Origin: an uncultured Fibrobacter sp.
Lineage (GTDB): Bacteria > Fibrobacterota > Fibrobacteria > Fibrobacterales > Fibrobacteraceae
Direction: 5' to 3'
Length of the DNA stretch: 55,025 nt
Assembly (NCBI GenBank): GCA_934691725.1
Contig: CAKUTF010000016.1
Coordinates: forward strand, 1-55,025
The position numbers were made by a program, and so were the translations under genes. The notes beneath the pieces were generated by a model that did no database searches, was not told the origin of the DNA, and worked only from the letters and a program-made list of their open reading frames with translations. Shown here one piece after another: positions 17,534 to 25,696 of this stretch; within the stretch, counting starts at the first letter, position 1; each line of letters begins with the position of its first letter.

Positions 17534-17566
17534 AAAAAAGCCCGGATGCTTTTACATCTAGGCTTC
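17534..17566 (-). terminator. Terminator of the FISUMP operon
   Basis: On the minus strand the arms of a hairpin (AAGCCTAGATG / CATCCGGGCTT) are followed by six T. A sequence of the same layout lies behind the FISUMP gene at 53.5 kb, including the flanking GAACGACCA and CGGATG words. The 3' flank thus appears to travel with the gene family. Confidence 0.75.
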
Positions 17567-17599
17567 TGGGAATTTTACTGTCGGAATAACGGCGAAGCG

Positions 17600-19085
17600 T
17601 TAATCCTTGATGCAGCGGATGGAAAAACCGTATGATGGAGCATTGCGATTGGACAAATCCACTTTCGGAGTATCATAATCAACGCTCCAATTATAAGAAT
17701 TGGTTGAACTCCAAAAATCAGCAGACATAGAAAAACCTTGAAATGTTGTACCAATTCGAAGATATCCTGCACCTACAGCGTTAAATCCTAACAGATCCGA
17801 TCCATTTCCCGATTTGCTGCCATTGTCTTTCCAGCCGGTTGTGGATTTCAGTGCGTAGCCGACAGAATCCGTTTTCCCCTCATACAGGATGTTCGCCACG
17901 GCTGAATCAAGCGTTTTCCATTCGGCAAGACTTGGCAGGTGCCAGCCTGACGGACAAACTTTCTGTGCAACAGCCCATTGATAAAGTCTTCCGTACGTTT
18001 CGCAATTCGATGTATCGTTGTTATAGCAATATCCGGTGGTGTCGTAATTCAGGTTCTCCGCCATCCAGACCTGTTCGCCGATTTTCACCGCCAGGTAGTT
18101 TTTTCCGTCACGAATGTCTGTGAATTGCATCTTCAGTTTTCCTTCGTAACATTTCCAGACGGAATCTGTTGGGTCGTACGTTTTTCCTCCGCATAGGTCA
18201 TGGACCGTATTTTCCTGGCAAAATTCCTCGGTCGGGTCGTAGCTTTTCGAAGCGCACAGATCATAGGCGGAATCCGCGAAGCAGAACATTTTCAGAGGGT
18301 CGTAACTTTTCCCACCGCACAAGGCAAAGAGCGAGTCGTTTGCACAGAATTCCATTGCGGGGTCGTAGCTCTTCGAAGCGCACAGATCATAGGCGGAATC
18401 CGCAAAGCAGAACTTTTCCGCAGGGTCATACGCTTCGCTTCCGCAAATCGCCTTGTACAAGGTAACCGTGTCCGTCTTTCCGCAGACGAATTTTACGGTT
18501 CCGTCCCTGTCTTCGGCGAGGGAACAGCCTTCTTCGTAATCCGCACCGTCCTTCCCGTTGGTCCCGTTCAAGATGACGCCGACGGAATCGCCTCCGCAGA
18601 GAACCTTGTATCCCGAGCCGCTTGCGAGCGCCTTTACCGTGCAGGACGCCCCGTCTAGTCCGTTTTCACCGTCTTTTCCGTCGGCACCGTCCTTCCCGTT
18701 GGTTCCGTTCAAGATGACGCCGACGGAATCGCCTCCGCAGAGAACCTTGTATCCCGAGCCGCTTGCGAGCGCCTTTACCGTGCAGGACGCCCCGTCTAGT
18801 CCGTTTTCACCGTCTTTTCCGTCGGCACCGTCCTTCCCGTCCGTGGCTGATTTCGAAAGGGCTTCCCAGCCGGTCGCGGCGCACATAGACCGCGTTCTCG
18901 CTTGACGCGAACGCCATCTTCCCGATGGCCGCCGAATCGCACGTTCCGAGCGAATCCGCGGAGGCCGCGACCTCCATGCCGGTAGTCTCGTTCGTCACGT
19001 TCGTCATCTTGGTGACGTCGTCGCCGCAGGCGAGGAGCGCTAGGGCGGAACATCCCGAAAGCAGAAATTGAAAACAGTTCTTCAT
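17600..19085 (-). pseudogene. FISUMP-domain lipoprotein gene with one frameshift
   Basis: The gene begins at the ATG at 19085 (GGAGG upstream) with a lipoprotein signal ending LALLAC|G. The frame breaks near 18890, after residues ENAVYV, and resumes in another frame at CAATGWEALSK. The intact paralogue at 53.5 kb shows the expected joint; restoring it needs two bases, consistent with loss of one TG from a GTGTG stretch. Downstream are collagen-like DGKDG/ENG repeats, two copies of a 47-residue Cys unit, five C-x4-YDP-x3-FC-type repeats, and a complete FISUMP domain (WMAENLNY, GRLYQWAVA, CPSGWHLPS, SIRCIKD). Its start overlaps the stop of the HTH-like gene by one base. A sequencing error is possible. 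Confidence 0.8.
18544..18826 (-). repeat. 141-bp tandem duplication inside FISUMP gene
   Basis: Two copies with a period of 141 bases (47 codons), almost identical, plus the start of a third. Each encodes a SCTVKALASGSGYKV-type unit and a DGKDGADGKDGENG spacer. The period keeps the frame, so copy number can change without breaking the protein. Confidence 0.9.
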
Positions 19086-19744
19086 TATTTTCCTCCGAAA
19101 TTTTGATTTTTTGATTTTGCCCATTTGATTGCTTTCAGAAAAAGATTTTCTAATCCATCTGAAGCTTTTTCGCCAATAATTTGAGAAAGCATTCCGCAAC
19201 CCACGTTGGCGAAGGTTTGTAACAACTCGTCGCGGCTTATTTTTTTTGCAATCTCTGGATAGAATCTTTCTAGCAAATCAATGTAGGCCTCGGTAGGCAT
19301 CGTAATGACATCGGAAGCGAACGAAGTGTCCGAGAAAAATCCTTTTTCCCTTAGATAAGAACGTATGGCGTCTCTTGCATAGCGGTTGTCGATGGTCAAT
19401 GAAATTTTATTCTCTGCTTTGATTTGGGGAGAACTTTTTAAGGATTCTCTGATTAGAGCCTCTTCTTCTGCTGCCTCTTTTGTGTTACGAAGAGAACTTT
19501 CATATAAAAGCGTACGCGCCTTGGTCTGGGAAATTTTTAGTTCCTTGGCTATTTCCCAGGAGTCTGTTGAATGAATCTTTCCTAGCCTTTGAAACTGGTT
19601 GAAAAGAAAGATGTCCAATTCCCGTTTGGAAACGGCACCAAATGAATTTTGCGTGTAAAAGGCAAAAAGGGAATCTATAAAGTTCTTTTCCGTCAAAGTC
19701 GTTTTTTCTTGGAAACGGTATTTGTCGGCAGGGAAGTCTTTCAT
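19085..19744 (-). CDS. HTH-like protein between two FISUMP lipoproteins
   Basis: A 219-residue soluble protein I do not recognise. Residues about 62-82 (SWEIAKELKISQTKARTLLYE) look like a helix-turn-helix. The C-terminal third contains a hydrophobic stretch (VGCGMLSQIIG) followed by a basic tail (KAIKWAKSKNQN). There is no signal peptide. It starts 24 bases after one FISUMP lipoprotein gene, and its stop overlaps the ATG of the next (TAATG), with the ribosome site of that gene inside its last codons. This forces coupling. A regulator of the surface lipoproteins is a reasonable guess, not shown. Confidence 0.7.
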   Translation of the reverse strand: MKDFPADKYRFQEKTTLTEKNFIDSLFAFYTQNSFGAVSKRELDIFLFNQFQRLGKIHSTDSWEIAKELKISQTKARTLLYESSLRNTKEAAEEEALIRESLKSSPQIKAENKISLTIDNRYARDAIRSYLREKGFFSDTSFASDVITMPTEAYIDLLERFYPEIAKKISRDELLQTFANVGCGMLSQIIGEKASDGLENLFLKAIKWAKSKNQNFGGK

Positions 19745-19768
19745 GTTGATTTTTTCCTCGTAAAATCG

Positions 19769-21406
19769 TCAGTCCTTGATGCAGCGGATGGAAAATTTGT
19801 AAGTTGTGTACTCTCTAGTAAGATCAAAGCCATAGGCGTTATCTTCCACCGTATTTCCCCATATGTAAGCTTTTGTATGTTTGGCATCCAATGCCAGCCA
19901 AAAGCGATTTCCGTCTCCTCTCCTAGTATAGATTGTGTTCGCTATCCAGCCCCCAGGCAAAAGCGAAAGTCCGTATTCATCGGTTATTGTACGATCGGAC
20001 CAAAGAAAAGCCGAGGACAATTTTCCAACATTATCAGAGCAACTTTCACAGCCTGCATAGACAAACAACGTTTTTACTTCTTCATATTGCGGAATATGAT
20101 ACCCGGCAGGGCAGGCTCCCTGGTACTTTTCTTCATTTCTCTTTTCCGAGACAAACTTGGATGTCGAATATGTAGAAGGCATATCCGCCGAAGCCGTCCA
20201 GCTATAGAGTTTTCCATATATGTCGCAATTCTTTTCCATATTGTTATAGCAGAAAGTTCCTTTTTGGTAGTCCATGTTTCCATCTACGGATGCATAGTTC
20301 AAATTCTGCGCCATCCAAACCTGCTCCCCAATCTGGACGGTCCGATACACCTGGCTGTCGCGGACATCCAACAGTTCGCCATACTTGCCGGCGGCGAGCA
20401 TTTCCTGGTTCAGGTATTCGGTCGTCACGCATTTGTAAACGGAACAGTCGTAATGCCCGGAAACTTCAAAAGAGCCGGAGCTTTCCACATTCTTCGACGA
20501 ACTGGAATTTTCTGCGCCTTTTGACGAACTGGAGCTTTTGACGCTGCTTGACGATTCGGGTTTGTAGTCATCCCACTTGCTGTCGGATGTCGCGGAACTG
20601 CTGGATTTCACATCACCGGATTCGATGGTGCTGTAAATGTTGTAGCGATACCACTTGCCGTTGCTGCAAATGAGCGTGACATGTTCCTCTTCCACAAACG
20701 CCCTTTCTTCTTCATGCTTCTCGGTGCAGTTCGGCAGGCCGTCAGCGCTTTCCGAAACGTCCCCCAGGTAACGCCATGACTTTGCGATGCAGAGATAGAC
20801 CGCGTTTTCCTTTTTGACGTAGCTGGAATCGTTCTCGTTTTTATCCGTGCAATTCGGAAGGGCGTCCTTCGACGATACCGTATCCATGTAGGTGATTTTC
20901 TTTTTCCAAGCCCCGTCTTCGCAAGCGTACAGCGCATGTTCGTTCGTAATGTAGGCGGAATTCCCTTCGCGCTTCGTCACGCAGGCGAGAAGATCGTCGA
21001 CTCCAGGCAGAGTGTCCGTCAGGGCGCGGAATTTTTTCCACTCTCCGTCTGTGCAGCGGAAAATCGCGCTTTCCGCTTCCACCTTTACCGTATCGCCTTC
21101 GACTTTTGCCGTACAGTTGAAAAGGTCGTCCAACGTTTCAACCGTCGGCGTCGGGGCAGAAACAAAAGTCCACTTGCCGTTTTCGCACTTGTATGTGGAA
21201 CTATCTTCCGAGACAAGGGCCGTTTCCCCTTCGCGCTTTTCCGTGCAGTTGGGCAAATCTTCCATGGCGGAAACGCTCATGTCGGGCTTTGACACGTCGC
21301 TTGCGCCAGAAGAACAAGCGGCAAGAACGAGCGAGACGCCTCCTGCCAGGGCAAAGCCTTTCAGAGGCTTGGGAAAACTTTTCACTTCGAATACTTTATT
21401 AGCCAT
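19769..21406 (-). CDS. FISUMP-domain lipoprotein with five Cys/Trp repeats
   Basis: A 545-residue outer-envelope lipoprotein. The ATG at 21406 has AAGGAGG upstream, and the signal ends LVLAAC|SS. Five repeats of about 42-45 residues follow, each of the form LPNCT-x-K-x-E...Y-x-C-x-(N/D)G-x-W. Then comes a Ser-rich linker (KSSSS, ESSSS, about 320-360). The FISUMP domain covers about 385-545 (VYRTVQIGEQVWMAQNLNY, CDIYGKLYSWTAS, CPAGYHIPQ, SIRCIKD). The family is abundant in Fibrobacter and is thought to act at the cell surface; no enzyme activity is known. It is the first gene of a three-gene operon. Confidence 0.88.
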   Translation of the reverse strand: MANKVFEVKSFPKPLKGFALAGGVSLVLAACSSGASDVSKPDMSVSAMEDLPNCTEKREGETALVSEDSSTYKCENGKWTFVSAPTPTVETLDDLFNCTAKVEGDTVKVEAESAIFRCTDGEWKKFRALTDTLPGVDDLLACVTKREGNSAYITNEHALYACEDGAWKKKITYMDTVSSKDALPNCTDKNENDSSYVKKENAVYLCIAKSWRYLGDVSESADGLPNCTEKHEEERAFVEEEHVTLICSNGKWYRYNIYSTIESGDVKSSSSATSDSKWDDYKPESSSSVKSSSSSKGAENSSSSKNVESSGSFEVSGHYDCSVYKCVTTEYLNQEMLAAGKYGELLDVRDSQVYRTVQIGEQVWMAQNLNYASVDGNMDYQKGTFCYNNMEKNCDIYGKLYSWTASADMPSTYSTSKFVSEKRNEEKYQGACPAGYHIPQYEEVKTLFVYAGCESCSDNVGKLSSAFLWSDRTITDEYGLSLLPGGWIANTIYTRRGDGNRFWLALDAKHTKAYIWGNTVEDNAYGFDLTREYTTYKFSIRCIKD

Positions 21407-21429
21407 GAAGGCCTCCTTCGGTTGAATCC

Positions 21430-21720
21430 TTAGGAGTTTTCCTTCTTGCCAGCGGACGAAAAGCGCATTCGGTTTCTGTGAAAATACAGAAAAGGGGTGC
21501 GGGTTCGTCGCATTTACCACATTGAGGCTCTGCAATGCCTATAACCGATAAACGCGAGCGACCCACGCCCCGAAAGGGCTGTTGCCAAGGCCATACGACC
21601 AACTTCCGGCGAACAAGCCGGAACGGCAAACCGAGATACGCACAAAACGGCATACCTGCGTGAGCGTTCGCCTTGTTCTCGGTTATTGGAAATTTGCAGA
21701 TTTCAATGTGAGAACAAGAG
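21430..21720 (-). other. Possible structured leader RNA of the FISUMP operon
   Basis: G+C-rich, gene-free stretch directly upstream of the operon. Visible pairings include TTCCGGC / GCCGGAA (21604-21623, loop of six). Bases 21673-21686 can pair in three mutually exclusive ways: with 21710-21717 (GAGAACAA), with 21629-21636 (AACCGAGA), or with 21541-21548 (ATAACCGA), each with 8 perfect base pairs. That is the behaviour of a switch or attenuator. It matches no RNA family I can name (RNase P, tmRNA, SRP and 6S signatures were looked for and not seen). A conserved-looking reading frame also crosses it but has no good start. Confidence 0.4.
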
Positions 21721-21829
21721 CAAAACTCTTTTACCCTAAAAAAATAGTTTAAATGCAAAGAAAATGTTCCCAAATTTTACGAGAGAGAATGATTTCCTTT
21801 TTGCAATCATTCTGCGCAACTCGGGACGA

Positions 21830-21960
21830 TATCATTTTTGCGCTCCTCGCTTTGTCATTTCCCGGCTCGCTATGCTGTCATTCCCGTCATCGGCATGGGA
21901 ATCTAGATCATCGGGTCAAGCCCGATAATGACATAGGCTCAAGTCCCCGTATAGACTTTT
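21830..21960. repeat. Hairpin-type repeat remnant
   Basis: Contains GTCATTTCCCGGCTCGCTATG, a hairpin with arms ATTCCC / GGGAAT, and another at 21910-21926 with arms ATCGGG / CCCGAT around the constant TCAAG loop. Only the hairpin part of the mosaic repeat family is present; no 7-base tracts are seen. The 21407-22021 gap otherwise holds only the possible leader above. Confidence 0.75.
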
Positions 21961-22021
21961 TACTTTTCCGTGAACGATTCATGACGCTTTCGAAGAAGAA
22001 CATTTTTTATTTTCTTTTCCG

Positions 22022-22843
22022 ATGGAAAATGATAGCCTGAATACTTTGCCGGATGACGCTTCGAGCGCGGCTTCAAATCCCGTGGAAATCGGAATTTCGG
22101 TGCATACGGATTCCCTCCCGATGATTGTCAAGGGCGACACGTTCGAGTTCAAGGTGAACGTTTCGTGGACTGCCCCCCAAAAGGAAAGCGCCGTCCTGAT
22201 TCTTCCCAAGAGTTCCGCGAATACGAAAGGGATTACGCAAATCGGAATGCGCGAGGAACATTCCCGCGTCTTGCAGGGCGACGCTTCGGTTTCGAACAGC
22301 CAGTTTATCTACACGCTTACGGCAGACGATACGGGGAGCGTTTCCATTCCGGCGATGCGGTTCGAAATCCCGACGGCAAACGGCCCGTTCGAATTCCAGT
22401 CCGAAAGCGTTTCGTTCCACATCGACGCGCCGTCCCAGGTGGCGGTCTTTGCCGTGTTTGGCCTTCTTGCCTTTTTGATTGTCGCTATCGGCGTGTTTCT
22501 GGTTTTCAGGGAAAAGAAGCGTTCCGCGATGCGGAAAAAGGCGAAGCGAGCAGAGGACGAAGCGCTGAAAAAAGAATTTCTCTTGTTGAAGTCTCGCGTT
22601 GCCAAAGCGGACAGTCGCGTCTGGTTGCTTGACTTGGAAAAAATTTGTAAATCATGGGCGAAGAAACGCTTTAGCGAAGACAATCTGGAAGAGCTTTCCC
22701 GAAAGGGCTTGCTCGAAGGATGGGACGTGTTGCTTGAAGCGTTTGCACACGCCCGTTACGGCGGCGGTGCGCGCGATGCGTTTGAAAATAAGGAAACGTG
22801 GAAAATCGCCGCGAAACTTTTAAACATCGAAGAAGACGAATGA
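22022..22843 (+). CDS. BatD-like membrane protein, first gene of Bat operon
   Basis: A 273-residue protein with an Ig-like beta domain (about 20-135: SLPMIVKGDTFEFKVNVSW...TGSVSIPAMRFE), one membrane helix (about 141-161) and a charged cytoplasmic tail of helices. It resembles a shortened BatD (oxygen-tolerance) protein. Topology requires the beta domain outside, yet the predicted N terminus (MENDSLNTLPDD) is not a signal peptide. A 19-codon signal-like frame (MTLSKKNIFYFLFRW) lies just upstream at 21981 in another frame, so a frameshift or a different start is possible. No clear ribosome site precedes 22022. moxR follows by 4 bases. Confidence 0.7.
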   Translation: MENDSLNTLPDDASSAASNPVEIGISVHTDSLPMIVKGDTFEFKVNVSWTAPQKESAVLILPKSSANTKGITQIGMREEHSRVLQGDASVSNSQFIYTLTADDTGSVSIPAMRFEIPTANGPFEFQSESVSFHIDAPSQVAVFAVFGLLAFLIVAIGVFLVFREKKRSAMRKKAKRAEDEALKKEFLLLKSRVAKADSRVWLLDLEKICKSWAKKRFSEDNLEELSRKGLLEGWDVLLEAFAHARYGGGARDAFENKETWKIAAKLLNIEEDE

Positions 22844-22847
22844 GGTC

Positions 22848-23837
22848 ATGATGACAAATGTTCAAGAACTGACGGATAAAATCAAGGACCAGGGCCGCTT
22901 TTGCGTGGACCTTTTGCGCGAAGTGGAACGGACCGTAATCGGGCAGAAGGATATGGTGAAGAGCATTCTCACCGGAATCTTGGCGGACGGCCATATCCTT
23001 TTGGAAGGGCTTCCGGGACTTGCGAAGACTACCGCGGTGCAGGCTTTTGCAAGCGCCGTTTCGCTCGACTTCAAGCGTATCCAGTTTACGCCGGACCTTC
23101 TCCCAGCGGACCTTCTCGGCACGACGATTTACAATGCGAAAGAGGCCCGCTTCGAAACCCGCAAGGGGCCGCTCTTTACGAACCTCGTTCTCGCGGACGA
23201 AATCAACCGCGCCCCGTCGAAAGTGCAAAGCGCGCTTCTCGAAGCCATGCAGGAACGGAAAATCACGATTGGCGATGAGACGTACAAGCTCGACGAACCG
23301 TTCCTCGTTCTTGCAACGCAGAACCCGATCGAGCAGGAAGGCACTTATCCGCTGCCGGAAGCGCAGGTCGATCGCTTTCTCCTGAAGGTCAAGGTCGGCT
23401 ATCCGGGAAAGGAAGACGAAATGAAAATCCTTGACGCGGTGAGCGGTAACGGTCTCGAAATGCCTAGCGCCGTGGCGAACAAGGAAGACATTTTGAAGGC
23501 GCGCCGCCTGGTGAAGGAAATCTACGTCGATGAACGCATCCGCGAATACATTGTGAACCTTGTGCTTGCGACGCGCGATCCGGCGAGCATCAAACGGTCC
23601 GAGCTTTCGGGATTTATCTCGGTCGGGGCTTCTCCGCGCGCATCGATCGGGCTTGCCTCGGCGGCAAAGGCCCACGCCTTTATCGAGGAACGCGGCTATG
23701 TCACGCCCGAAGATGTCAAGGCCTGCGCCATGGAAGTTCTCCGCCACCGTATCGTGCTGAGCTACGAAGCGGAAGCCGAAGAAGTCTCCGCGGAAACAGT
23801 CGTTCAAAAAATTCTGGATTCTGTCGAAGTGCCTTGA
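22848..23837 (+). CDS. MoxR-family AAA+ ATPase
   Basis: A 329-residue AAA+ ATPase of the MoxR family. Walker A is GLPGLAKT (54-61), Walker B lies in LADEINRAP, followed by sensor 1 in LATQNPIEQEGTYPLPEAQ and the arginine-finger region VDRFLLKV. MoxR proteins act as chaperone-like assembly factors working with von Willebrand factor A proteins, which are encoded next. Two adjacent ATG codons (22848, 22851) can serve as start. The DUF58 gene starts 1 base after its stop. Confidence 0.95.
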   Translation: MMTNVQELTDKIKDQGRFCVDLLREVERTVIGQKDMVKSILTGILADGHILLEGLPGLAKTTAVQAFASAVSLDFKRIQFTPDLLPADLLGTTIYNAKEARFETRKGPLFTNLVLADEINRAPSKVQSALLEAMQERKITIGDETYKLDEPFLVLATQNPIEQEGTYPLPEAQVDRFLLKVKVGYPGKEDEMKILDAVSGNGLEMPSAVANKEDILKARRLVKEIYVDERIREYIVNLVLATRDPASIKRSELSGFISVGASPRASIGLASAAKAHAFIEERGYVTPEDVKACAMEVLRHRIVLSYEAEAEEVSAETVVQKILDSVEVP

Positions 23838-23838
23838 T

Positions 23839-24726
23839 ATGCTCTCCAAGGATATTCTCAAAACGGTGAGCCGCATCGAGCTTTCGGTGCGCGGTCCGCT
23901 CGATTCGATGATGGCTGGCGCCTATCATAGCTCGTTCAAGGGAAACGGCGTCGAGTTCAGCGAAGTCCGCGAATATGTTCCCGGCGATGACGTTCGGACG
24001 ATTGACTGGAACGTGACCGCCCGAATGGGAACGCCTTACATCAAGAAGTTCGTCGAGGAACGCGAGCTCACGCTCATGCTCATGGTCGATGCGAGTTCTA
24101 GTTCGGAGTTTGGTTCGGGCAAGGAGATGAAGGGCGAAGTCATGGCGGCGATTACGGCGCTGCTTTCCTTTGCCGCGGTGCGGAACGGCGACAAGGTCGG
24201 ACTTCTGATTTTCACGGACCAGGTCGAGCTCTTCATTCCGCCGGCGAAGGGTCGGAAGCACGTGCTGCGGCTCATCCGGGAAATCCTTTATTTTAAGCCT
24301 TCCCACCACGGGACAAATCTCGAAAACGCCTTGGAATATGTGGGCGGTGTCCTGAACCGTCGCTCAATGATCGTCGTCCTTTCGGATTTTCAGGATTCGG
24401 GTTTCGAAAAGGCGTTCAAGATTCTCTGCAAACGGCACGATATGCTCGCCGTTTCGGTGACGGATCCGAGAGAATCGGAACTTCCGCCTGTGGGGCTTGT
24501 GGAACTGGAAGATCCGGAAACCGGTGAAACGATGCTCGTCGATACGGGCGATGCCGCTTTCCGGGAAGCCTTTGCGCACGAGGCGAGAAAGGCGGAAAAA
24601 CAGACGCGGAACCTCTTCCAGAAGATAAATGTCGATTACGTGCGTTGCCAGATCCAGGATGAGTTTCGCGATACGGTGAATCCGCTGGTGGAACATTTCA
24701 GGATGCTTTCAAGACGTCGGAGCTAG
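23839..24726 (+). CDS. DUF58 / VWA-like protein of the MoxR-Bat operon
   Basis: A 295-residue soluble protein with the DUF58 signature (GVEFSEVREYVPGDDVRTIDWNVTAR around 38-62) and a von Willebrand A-like fold beginning ERELTLMLMVDASSSSEFG. The metal site D-x-S-x-S is readable as DASSS. It is the standard partner of MoxR in this operon type and is expected to be its client or adaptor. It is complete and lies between moxR and the next gene with 1-base gaps on both sides. Confidence 0.93.
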   Translation: MLSKDILKTVSRIELSVRGPLDSMMAGAYHSSFKGNGVEFSEVREYVPGDDVRTIDWNVTARMGTPYIKKFVEERELTLMLMVDASSSSEFGSGKEMKGEVMAAITALLSFAAVRNGDKVGLLIFTDQVELFIPPAKGRKHVLRLIREILYFKPSHHGTNLENALEYVGGVLNRRSMIVVLSDFQDSGFEKAFKILCKRHDMLAVSVTDPRESELPPVGLVELEDPETGETMLVDTGDAAFREAFAHEARKAEKQTRNLFQKINVDYVRCQIQDEFRDTVNPLVEHFRMLSRRRS

Positions 24727-24727
24727 G

Positions 24728-25696
24728 ATGCTTAAAATTCGGAATGATTCTTTGAAAATTTTTGCCGGGATTTTTTTGTTTGTTGCGGCGAGCGCCTTCG
24801 GTTTCCATGTCTCGGTCAAGTCCCTGACGACGGCTTCGCAGGTTTTTGTGGGCGACCGCTTTGACTATGAAATCTGTGTGACCGCTCCGGAAAGCGCGAT
24901 GGTCGATCTGCCGAGCTTCGTGGGAAACCTGGGAAACTTTGAAGTGAAGGACTTGCAGCACGAGGAACGCTCTGAAGGCGCGCCGAAAGGACAGAAGAAA
25001 TTCGTCTGGCGCGCTACACTCAACACTTTTGTCGCAGGGGATTTTCTGATCGCTCCGCAAGAGGTTCGGGCGATTCTCGGCGCAGATTCCGTGGAGACGC
25101 GGACGGATCCTGTCGCGGTCAAGGTCGTTTCGCGGACGGACGGCTCGGAAGAGGATATCCTCGATGTGGAAGAGCCGCTTGCCGATACGCGCTTGCCGGG
25201 TTGGGTTTCCGTTCTGCTCGGAATTGTCGCCGCCGCGTTGCTGGTTTTCCTCGGATGGTTCCTGCACAAGAAATTCCGCAGGGAAAAGGCCGCGCCCAAG
25301 CTCCCGCCATACGAAGAGGCTGTGCTTGCGCTCAAGGATCTGCGTGGAAAACAGCTGCTCGCGCTGGGAAACCAGGCCGAGTTCTACGCGGCGCTGAGCT
25401 TTATCGTGCGGCGTTACGTGGAACGGAGATTTTTGGGCGAGCATCCGGCAGAGGGAATTCTCGATGCGACGCTCTCGCAGTTGAAGGTCCGGGTCCCGCA
25501 AATCGCCGAACTTTCCGAAGAATACCGCCAGGCGTTGGTGGAATTCGAAAGGGAAACCTACCCCGTGAAGTTCGCCAAGATGAAAATCGGCGACGATCGT
25601 GGACTTTTCTGGGACGATTGGGCGGAAAAGCTCTTTGAAGAAACGAAGCCCGCTCCGGAATCGGAAAAGAAGGAGGCGGCGAATGGATCTCGGTAA
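24728..25696 (+). CDS. Bat-operon membrane protein (BatD/DUF4381-like)
   Basis: A 322-residue protein: signal peptide (FAGIFLFVAASAFG), a periplasmic Ig-like region (about 25-155: TTASQVFVGDRFDYEICVTAP), a membrane helix at about 160-180 (WVSVLLGIVAAALLVFLGWFL), then a cytoplasmic helical domain (PPYEEAVLALKDL...YAALSFIVRRYVERRFLGEHPAEGI). The last part resembles the DUF4381 type found in MoxR-VWA operons. It overlaps batA by 14 bases, so batA translation is coupled. The function is structural or assembly-related by context only. Confidence 0.8.
   Translation: MLKIRNDSLKIFAGIFLFVAASAFGFHVSVKSLTTASQVFVGDRFDYEICVTAPESAMVDLPSFVGNLGNFEVKDLQHEERSEGAPKGQKKFVWRATLNTFVAGDFLIAPQEVRAILGADSVETRTDPVAVKVVSRTDGSEEDILDVEEPLADTRLPGWVSVLLGIVAAALLVFLGWFLHKKFRREKAAPKLPPYEEAVLALKDLRGKQLLALGNQAEFYAALSFIVRRYVERRFLGEHPAEGILDATLSQLKVRVPQIAELSEEYRQALVEFERETYPVKFAKMKIGDDRGLFWDDWAEKLFEETKPAPESEKKEAANGSR

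Noticed and set aside
17600..18886. Treating the open frame from the ATG at 18886 as an independent complete gene
   Set aside because: It lacks a signal peptide and ribosome site, while the signal and N terminus expected from the paralogue lie just upstream in another frame.
22671..23876. A 401-codon minus-strand frame opposite moxR
   Set aside because: Shadow of moxR and the preceding gene; no domain is visible.
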